Positions 7,296 through 11,135 of a stretch of 11,135 nt of DNA are shown here, piece by piece. Location: contig JAKAMS010000051.1 of assembly GCA_021812745.1 (NCBI GenBank), positions 1 through 11,135 on the forward strand, in the 5' to 3' direction. Origin of the DNA: Bacteroidota bacterium (lineage in GTDB: Bacteria; Bacteroidota; Ignavibacteria; Ignavibacteriales; Melioribacteraceae). Under the pieces are notes generated by a model. The model was not told where the DNA came from and did no database searches. It worked only from the letters and a program-made list of their open reading frames with translations. Position numbers and translations under genes: made by a program. The first letter of the stretch is position 1, and each line of letters begins with the position of its first letter.

Positions 7296-9059
7296 TTAGT
7301 TTTTAATAACAGCATCCAAATTACAGACGTCAAAACAACGCCCGCATTTAATACACAAATCTTGATTGATATGATGAACTGCTTTTTTGCTTCCGGTTAT
7401 GGCATTTGAAGAACATGCTTTGATGCAAAGCATACAACCCTTACATTTTTCTTCATCAATAGTATATTCAATTAACGCAGCGCAATTGTGAGCCGGACAT
7501 TTTTTATCACGGATGTGTACTTCGTATTCTTCTCTAAAATATTTAATAGTTGTTAGAACCGGATTTGGCGCTGTCTGCCCCAATCCGCAGAGACTGCTAT
7601 TCTGAATTTTATAAGCTAAGTCCTCTAATAATTCTATATCACCGCCCTTTCCGTTTCCATCAGTAATCCGTTCGAGTATTTCCAACATTCTTTTTGTTCC
7701 AATTCTGCAGAATGTACATTTGCCGCACGATTCATTTTGAGTGAAGTTCAAAAAATATCTGGCAAGATCAACCATGCAAGTTGTTTCATCCAGAACGATC
7801 AATCCGCCGGAGCCCATTATGGCGCCGGTGCGGACAATTTCATCGTAATCAATTTTTAGATCGCCCATACTAGCGGGAATGCAACCACCGGAAGGTCCTC
7901 CCATTTGAACAGCTTTAAATTTTTTATCATTCTTAATTCCGCCGCCGAGATCAAAAACAATTTGATTTATAGTCATACCCATCGGCACTTCAACCAAACC
8001 GCTTCTTTTAATTTTTCCGGCGAGGGCAAAAACTTTGGTCCCTTTACTCTTTTCCGTTCCAAGCAAAGCATATTCTTGCCAGCCGTTATTAATTATCCAA
8101 GGAACATTTGCAAATGTTTCTACATTGTTAATGTTGGTTGGTTTGCCCCATAATCCTTTATGAGCCGGAAACGGCGGACGAATTCTCGGCACCCCTCTTT
8201 TCCCTTCTATTGACGACATCAAAGCGGTTTCTTCTCCGCATACAAATGCACCGGCGCCTTCTTTTATTTTTATCTTAAAGCTGAAGTCCGAACCGAAAAT
8301 ATTTTTTCCAAGAAAATTTTCAGCTTCACATTGTTTGATAGCATTTCTCAATCTTTTTATTGCAAGAGGATATTCCGCTCTACAATAGATATAACCCTCA
8401 TCTGAACCAATAGCATATGCTGCAATCATCATCCCTTCAAGAACAGAATGAGGATCGCCTTCCAATACACTCCGGTCCATAAATGCACCCGGATCGCCTT
8501 CATCTGCATTGCAGATAAGATATTTTTTATCACTCTTTTCTTGATAAGCGAATTTCCATTTTTGTCCTGTTGAAAATCCTGCACCACCGCGACCCCGTAA
8601 ACCGGATTTAATTATTAATTCAATAACTTCTTCTCGAGATTGACTTTTGATAACTGTTTGAATCGCTTTGTAGCCATCATACTTTATATATTCGTCTATT
8701 GAGGTCGGATCAATTACACCGCAATTTCTTAAGACAATTCTTTTTTGATTTTTTAGAAACGCATCTTCCTTGGAAATATCTTTGCTCTTAATTATCCATT
8801 CACTAACCGGACTGTTGTTGATCAAGTGTTCGTTTACTATTCTTCCGACTCGGTCAGTTGTTACATTTGAATAAAGCGAGCTGTTTCCGTTATCAACAAT
8901 TTCAACGAGCACTTCTTTATAGCACATTCCCATGCATCCTGTTTCTTTAAGCTGAACATTCAAGCTCCTTGAATCTATTTCATCTTTAAATTTGTTATAG
9001 ACTAATTCACCTCCGGCGGATATTCCGCACGTACCCAAGCCAACTTTAATTTGCTTCAT
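7296..9059 (-). CDS. NuoF/HydB-like NADH-binding flavoprotein subunit with C-terminal ferredoxin domain
   Basis: 587 residues. An N-terminal thioredoxin-fold ferredoxin-like domain (1-80) has only C11, C42 and C46; the place of the expected fourth Cys is G16, so its cluster may be lost or altered. The NuoF core follows: FMN/NADH-binding GLRGRGGAGFSTG (153-165), NADEGDPGAFMDR (184-196), GAGAFVCGEETAL (268-280), and the N3-type [4Fe-4S] ligands C445, C448, C451 and C491. The C-terminus adds a Cx4C pair (C521, C526) and two [4Fe-4S] motifs (C539/542/545/549 and C569/572/575/579). These additions mark the HydB/HndC type of soluble hydrogenase and bifurcating complexes rather than complex I NuoF. 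Its ATG overlaps the stop of the NuoE-like gene by 4 nt (ATGA, 9056-9059), so the two are translationally coupled. Expected role: hydride exchange with NADH at FMN and electron transfer to the large fusion subunit encoded next. Confidence 0.93.
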   Translation of the reverse strand: MKQIKVGLGTCGISAGGELVYNKFKDEIDSRSLNVQLKETGCMGMCYKEVLVEIVDNGNSSLYSNVTTDRVGRIVNEHLINNSPVSEWIIKSKDISKEDAFLKNQKRIVLRNCGVIDPTSIDEYIKYDGYKAIQTVIKSQSREEVIELIIKSGLRGRGGAGFSTGQKWKFAYQEKSDKKYLICNADEGDPGAFMDRSVLEGDPHSVLEGMMIAAYAIGSDEGYIYCRAEYPLAIKRLRNAIKQCEAENFLGKNIFGSDFSFKIKIKEGAGAFVCGEETALMSSIEGKRGVPRIRPPFPAHKGLWGKPTNINNVETFANVPWIINNGWQEYALLGTEKSKGTKVFALAGKIKRSGLVEVPMGMTINQIVFDLGGGIKNDKKFKAVQMGGPSGGCIPASMGDLKIDYDEIVRTGAIMGSGGLIVLDETTCMVDLARYFLNFTQNESCGKCTFCRIGTKRMLEILERITDGNGKGGDIELLEDLAYKIQNSSLCGLGQTAPNPVLTTIKYFREEYEVHIRDKKCPAHNCAALIEYTIDEEKCKGCMLCIKACSSNAITGSKKAVHHINQDLCIKCGRCFDVCNLDAVIKN

Positions 9060-9562
9060 GACGCTTCTCTATACTGTTCTTCGGATTTGTATTTCTTGAC
9101 AATCTTTTTGAGTTTATCAGTTGTTAGGTTACCGTGAGTTGAGTTATTTATCATTATAACCGGTGCCAAAGAACAGCATCCCAGACACGCAACGGACTGC
9201 AGACTGAAAATCCCATCGTCTGTAGTTTCGCCGACTGTAATTCCGAGTTCATCTTGCAAAACAGATAGGATGCTTTTTGCACCGTTAACATGGCAAGCTG
9301 TTCCTTCACAAATGCGAATTAAATTTTTACCTAACGGTTTTAATCTGAATTGCGAATAAAAAGTTATAACACCGTAAATATCCGCCGCCGGGATGTTGAC
9401 CAATTCGCTGATATAGTAGATTATTTTTTCAGGAATGTACCCATAAGAATCCTGAGCTGATTGAAGCAACGGGATTAAAGAACCGTTTTGATGTCTCTTG
9501 TTGATTAAGTCAATCTTGAAATCAAGAATGCCAGGTTTTTCTTGAATATCTGCAACCGACAT
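9056..9562 (-). CDS. NuoE/HydC-like [2Fe-2S] subunit
   Basis: 168 residues from the chosen ATG at 9560-9562. An N-terminal helical domain contains the family-typical 'GYIPEKII' and 'IYGVITFYSQF' segments. It is followed by a thioredoxin-like fold holding a [2Fe-2S] cluster with ligands C85, C90, C126 and C130 (CEGTAC and CLGCC motifs). Length and motifs match the 24-kDa subunit of complex I and HydC of soluble hydrogenases. A TTG codon at 9587-9589 is an upstream in-frame alternative, but the strong AGGGG at 9570-9574 sits 7 nt before the ATG and lies inside the longer version, so the ATG is preferred. It is the first gene of a five-gene run with the NuoF-like, fusion, kinase and regulator genes. 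Expected role: relays electrons to or from the FMN subunit, with which it forms a tight pair. Confidence 0.94.
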   Translation of the reverse strand: MSVADIQEKPGILDFKIDLINKRHQNGSLIPLLQSAQDSYGYIPEKIIYYISELVNIPAADIYGVITFYSQFRLKPLGKNLIRICEGTACHVNGAKSILSVLQDELGITVGETTDDGIFSLQSVACLGCCSLAPVIMINNSTHGNLTTDKLKKIVKKYKSEEQYREAS

Positions 9563-9569
9563 AATGTTT

Positions 9570-9574
9570 CCCCT
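9570..9574 (-). promoter_or_regulatory. Ribosome binding site that fixes the NuoE-like start
   Basis: AGGGG on the minus strand lies 7 nt upstream of the ATG at 9562. It favours this start over the in-frame TTG 27 nt further upstream, which has no purine-rich site before it but instead a U-rich terminator tail. Confidence 0.7.
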
Positions 9575-9597
9575 ATAATTATTTAGCAACCCATTTC

Positions 9598-9645
9598 AAA
9601 AAAAAATAAATAAAGAGACAGTAGATGATTTCATTTGCTGTCTCT
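9598..9645 (-). terminator. Strong intrinsic terminator between the RAM-domain regulator and the redox operon
   Basis: On the minus strand an 8-bp perfect stem AGAGACAG / CTGTCTCT (9638-9645 with 9614-9621) encloses a 16-nt loop that can itself pair ATG with CAT. It is followed directly by TTTATTTA and nine Ts (9598-9613). It lies about 40 nt after the stop of the RAM-domain response regulator and 36 nt before the NuoE-like start. It should end most transcripts from the upstream gene. Read-through could still feed the operon. Confidence 0.85.
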
Positions 9646-9684
9646 GACATTATTCCGAGATTAATCGTGCCGATAGAAACGTCA

Positions 9685-10680
9685 TTACATCTCATAAATA
9701 TTTATTATTGGGTACTTCTTAATTTTTATAATTCCGTTCATGTTGACTAATTTATTTTCAATGAACTTATCTATCTGACTGAATTGTGATCCACTTACCA
9801 TCATCACCATATTATATCTGCCGTTTATAAAATCGCAGTAGACAATATTCTCTGTTAGTTTTAAGATCGGATAGATGTCTTGAATTTTTTCCCGTTCCAC
9901 TTCTACTAAGACATAAGAGCAGACTGAATGCTTTGAATCTCTCACAACGCCGGAATTTGGAATTTCTGTTGATAGTGAAATACCAGCAGAGTTGATAATA
10001 TCTTTTATGTTTTCATTTAGAACCGGTACATCTACCGGCAAGAACTCCGCACCTTTTAATCCATCCATTACTTTAACTTCTTTCTCAAAAATTTCTTTGC
10101 AAGCATCAATTGTTTCTGCTTGCACCAGCAGAAAAATATCAATATCGCCCCGTGTTGCATCGCAATACAAAACGTTTTCCATTGCATATAACTTTTTGTA
10201 GATATCGAAAAAGTCAGCTTTCTCATCAATCTTTAGAAGCATGTATGCCGCGGCAGTTCTTGTTTCATCTATTGTGGTATGAGATTTAACCGGCTGTTTC
10301 GGTTGCTTATCTAAAATTTTGTTTATCTCTTCCATCAGTTCGTCTGCATCGAAAGGTTTTTCAAGGAATGCATCTACTTTCAAATCATCAATTTCGGTTT
10401 CCTCTAATTTATCCGCATAACCGGTAATGTAGATCATCGAAGTATTAGGATATTTTGCTTTAATGATCTTACCGAGCTTTATTCCATCAATATCAGGCAA
10501 TTGTATATCGAGAACGATTGTGTCCAGATTTACTTCATTCTTCTGATACAGGTCAATTTTGTTCAATGCGCTGATTCCGTTTTCGCAAAGTTCAACATCA
10601 ACTCCTCTCTGATTCAGACCAATCGAAATAGACCTTCGTAAAGACGGTTCATCATCAATTAATAAAATTCTCTTTGACAT
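9685..10680 (-). CDS. Response regulator with two C-terminal Lrp/AsnC-like (RAM) domains
   Basis: 331 residues. The receiver domain (about 1-123) has D9/D10, phospho-acceptor D58 in IVLDIQLPD, switch T86 and K108-P109, all intact. After a linker (124-142) come two related alpha/beta domains at about 144-218 and 254-327. They share the pattern E-N-[VI]-[LV]-Y-C-D near the middle (169-174 and 277-283) and a beta-alpha-beta-beta-alpha-beta layout like the ligand-binding domain of Lrp/AsnC regulators. No helix-turn-helix, AAA+, GGDEF or other known output is visible, so it probably acts by protein contact or oligomer change, possibly also binding a small molecule. The ATG has GGAGG 9 nt upstream (10690-10694). 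It is separated from the redox operon by a strong terminator, and no partner kinase is adjacent unless the kinase at 1642-3510 serves both. The RAM-like call is by pattern, not by search. Confidence 0.8.
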   Translation of the reverse strand: MSKRILLIDDEPSLRRSISIGLNQRGVDVELCENGISALNKIDLYQKNEVNLDTIVLDIQLPDIDGIKLGKIIKAKYPNTSMIYITGYADKLEETEIDDLKVDAFLEKPFDADELMEEINKILDKQPKQPVKSHTTIDETRTAAAYMLLKIDEKADFFDIYKKLYAMENVLYCDATRGDIDIFLLVQAETIDACKEIFEKEVKVMDGLKGAEFLPVDVPVLNENIKDIINSAGISLSTEIPNSGVVRDSKHSVCSYVLVEVEREKIQDIYPILKLTENIVYCDFINGRYNMVMMVSGSQFSQIDKFIENKLVNMNGIIKIKKYPIINIYEM

Positions 10681-10921
10681 TTCTCTTTTCCTCCATTGTT
10701 AATAATTGCATTAATGTGAACAAAGCTCATACCAAGAACAAAGCCTCTGAAATGAGAGGTATTGCAAGGATTTTGAGAAACGTCTGTCAGCAATCGCTAA
10801 ATAATTTAACAACAAATCTCTAACCTTATTTGATAGATAGAGATAACCACTGTCAAAATATGTTGCGATTATCGTGCGGATTAAAAACTTCAACATCGCT
10901 ACTTCTATTTTCCGTTAGTAA
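10681..10921 (-). other. Long untranslated leader (about 240 nt) of the RAM-domain regulator gene
   Basis: The region lies between the predicted transcription start near 10921 and the regulator ATG. It holds a 61-codon minus-strand open frame (10711-10896) with a weak site before its ATG and no recognised family, so coding is doubtful. It also holds a short hairpin CCTCT/AGAGG (10744-10748 with 10755-10759), extended by ATACC/GGTAT (10729-10733 with 10758-10762), and a direct repeat near the 3' end. It also contains another TTGACA (minus strand, 10851-10856) without a good -10. The promoter of the divergent + strand gene must lie here too. No known riboswitch class was recognised. Confidence 0.4.
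10718..10744. repeat. 9-bp direct repeat GAACAAAGC with 9-bp spacer
   Basis: GAACAAAGC occurs at 10718-10726 and again at 10736-10744, an 18-bp period. It sits about 25 bp upstream of the ribosome binding site of the RAM-domain regulator. It could be a regulator binding site or an RNA element, or a chance repeat. One 18-bp period is not close to a whole number of helical turns, which weakens a simple same-face operator model. Confidence 0.35.
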
Positions 10922-10927
10922 TATTTA

Positions 10928-10956
10928 ATTGTAATTTTCATCTAAAAAATTGTCAA
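10928..10956 (-). promoter_or_regulatory. Near-consensus sigma70-type promoter for the RAM-domain regulator
   Basis: On the minus strand a perfect -35 TTGACA (10951-10956) and a -10 TACAAT (10928-10933) are separated by 17 bp. The predicted start is near 10921. The -35 box overlaps the A of the ATG of the divergent + strand gene, so polymerase binding here could interfere with that gene. Confidence 0.6.
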
Positions 10957-11135
10957 TGACTAAAGAGATAGTAATAGAACCGGTTGGCTATCTGCATTCT
11001 GATCTTGCGTACAGGTACGAAACTCCCAGACAAGGTGTGCTGGCGGGTGAAAAAATTTCTGTGATAGAACTGATTCCGAATAATAATTACGAGCAAGCGG
11101 TAAAAGATTTAGATGGTTTCGAAAGAATCTGGGTT
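10956..11135 (+). CDS. trmO: TrmO/TsaA-family tRNA methyltransferase, N-terminal fragment
   Basis: The first 60 codons are in the window, in frame to the last base; the gene continues to the right. The protein begins with 'IEPVGYLHSDL', then 'YETPRQGVLAGEK', and ends with 'LDGFERIWV'. This is the typical start of the TsaA (UPF0066) beta-barrel family, which has GxxxSxxxxxxxxPRQ early and L-x-GF-x-x-[IL]-W-[VL] at about residue 55-60. Family members such as TrmO use S-adenosylmethionine to methylate N6 of t6A at position 37 of tRNA-Thr. An in-frame TAA at 10932-10934 bounds the start; a TTG at 10950 is an alternative. No clear Shine-Dalgarno is seen before the ATG. Other members of the family could have other substrates, so the symbol is given on family grounds. 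Confidence 0.8.
   Translation, partial: MTKEIVIEPVGYLHSDLAYRYETPRQGVLAGEKISVIELIPNNNYEQAVKDLDGFERIWV

Noticed and set aside
3516..9562. An [FeFe]- or [NiFe]-hydrogenase operon
   Set aside because: The HydB/HydC-like subunits invite this, but no H-cluster motif or NiFe large-subunit CxxC pair is present in any gene here.
3516..9562. Part of a respiratory complex I (nuo) operon
   Set aside because: Only E/F-like and a G-like fusion are present; no membrane subunits or NuoB/C/D/I follow, and the F subunit has the HydB-type C-terminal ferredoxin extension.
9563..9589. Longer NuoE-like protein from the TTG at 9589
   Set aside because: The strong AGGGG site lies inside this extension and serves the ATG at 9562.
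9660..9690. Possible sigma54 promoter (CGGCACG on the minus strand)
   Set aside because: The -24-like half is present, but ATCTC stands where TTGC should be, and the GG-N10-GC spacing fails.
10711..10896. A 61-codon minus-strand gene in the leader
   Set aside because: It has a weak ribosome site, no recognised family and overlap with repeat and hairpin elements; kept only as a note in the leader entry.

Overview
The window is AT-rich bacterial DNA. It suggests a member of the Ignavibacteria / Chlorobi-Bacteroidota branch or a related anaerobe. The support is indirect: the N-terminus of a secreted M14-type carboxypeptidase of the kind common in that group, an NtrC-type sigma54 activator, clear Shine-Dalgarno sequences, and a HydC/HydB-like redox module. 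No 16S or marker gene is present, so the taxonomic call is tentative.

Layout, right to left, which is the direction of transcription for nearly everything. At the right edge the first 60 codons of a trmO/tsaA-family tRNA methyltransferase run on the + strand. Divergent to it, a near-consensus promoter (TTGACA-N17-TACAAT) reads leftward through a leader of about 240 nt. It leads into a response regulator whose output is two tandem Lrp/AsnC-like (RAM) domains instead of a DNA-binding domain. A strong intrinsic terminator follows. Next comes a tight five-gene run with overlaps or gaps of at most 21 nt: a NuoE/HydC-like [2Fe-2S] subunit, a NuoF/HydB-like flavoprotein, a 1252-residue iron-sulfur / GltD-like FAD / molybdopterin-oxidoreductase-like fusion, a soluble sensor histidine kinase, and a sigma54-dependent response regulator. 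At the left edge, behind its own promoter, begins a secreted zinc carboxypeptidase.

How they may work together: the three redox genes look like a soluble NAD(P)H-linked, multi-cluster complex of the HydABC/Nfn/Stn (BfuABC) type. They have an NADH/FMN site in the HydB-like subunit and a second FAD plus NAD(P) site in the large fusion. The most unusual point is the C-terminal molybdopterin-oxidoreductase region of the fusion. It clearly derives from formate dehydrogenase alpha subunits, but at the place of the catalytic Cys/Sec-His pair it reads Phe830-Gln831, and it ends before the C-terminal pterin-binding domain. It is therefore probably not a formate dehydrogenase and may be a structural or electron-wire module, as in NuoG. 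No hydrogenase H-cluster motif is present. An electron-bifurcating transhydrogenase (NADH, NADPH, ferredoxin) is the best working inference, not a demonstrated function. The co-transcribed kinase carries a GAF-like module and a cysteine-bearing PAS domain, which suggests redox or metabolite sensing passed to sigma54 promoters outside this window.

No tRNA, rRNA, CRISPR array, insertion sequence or attachment site was seen.
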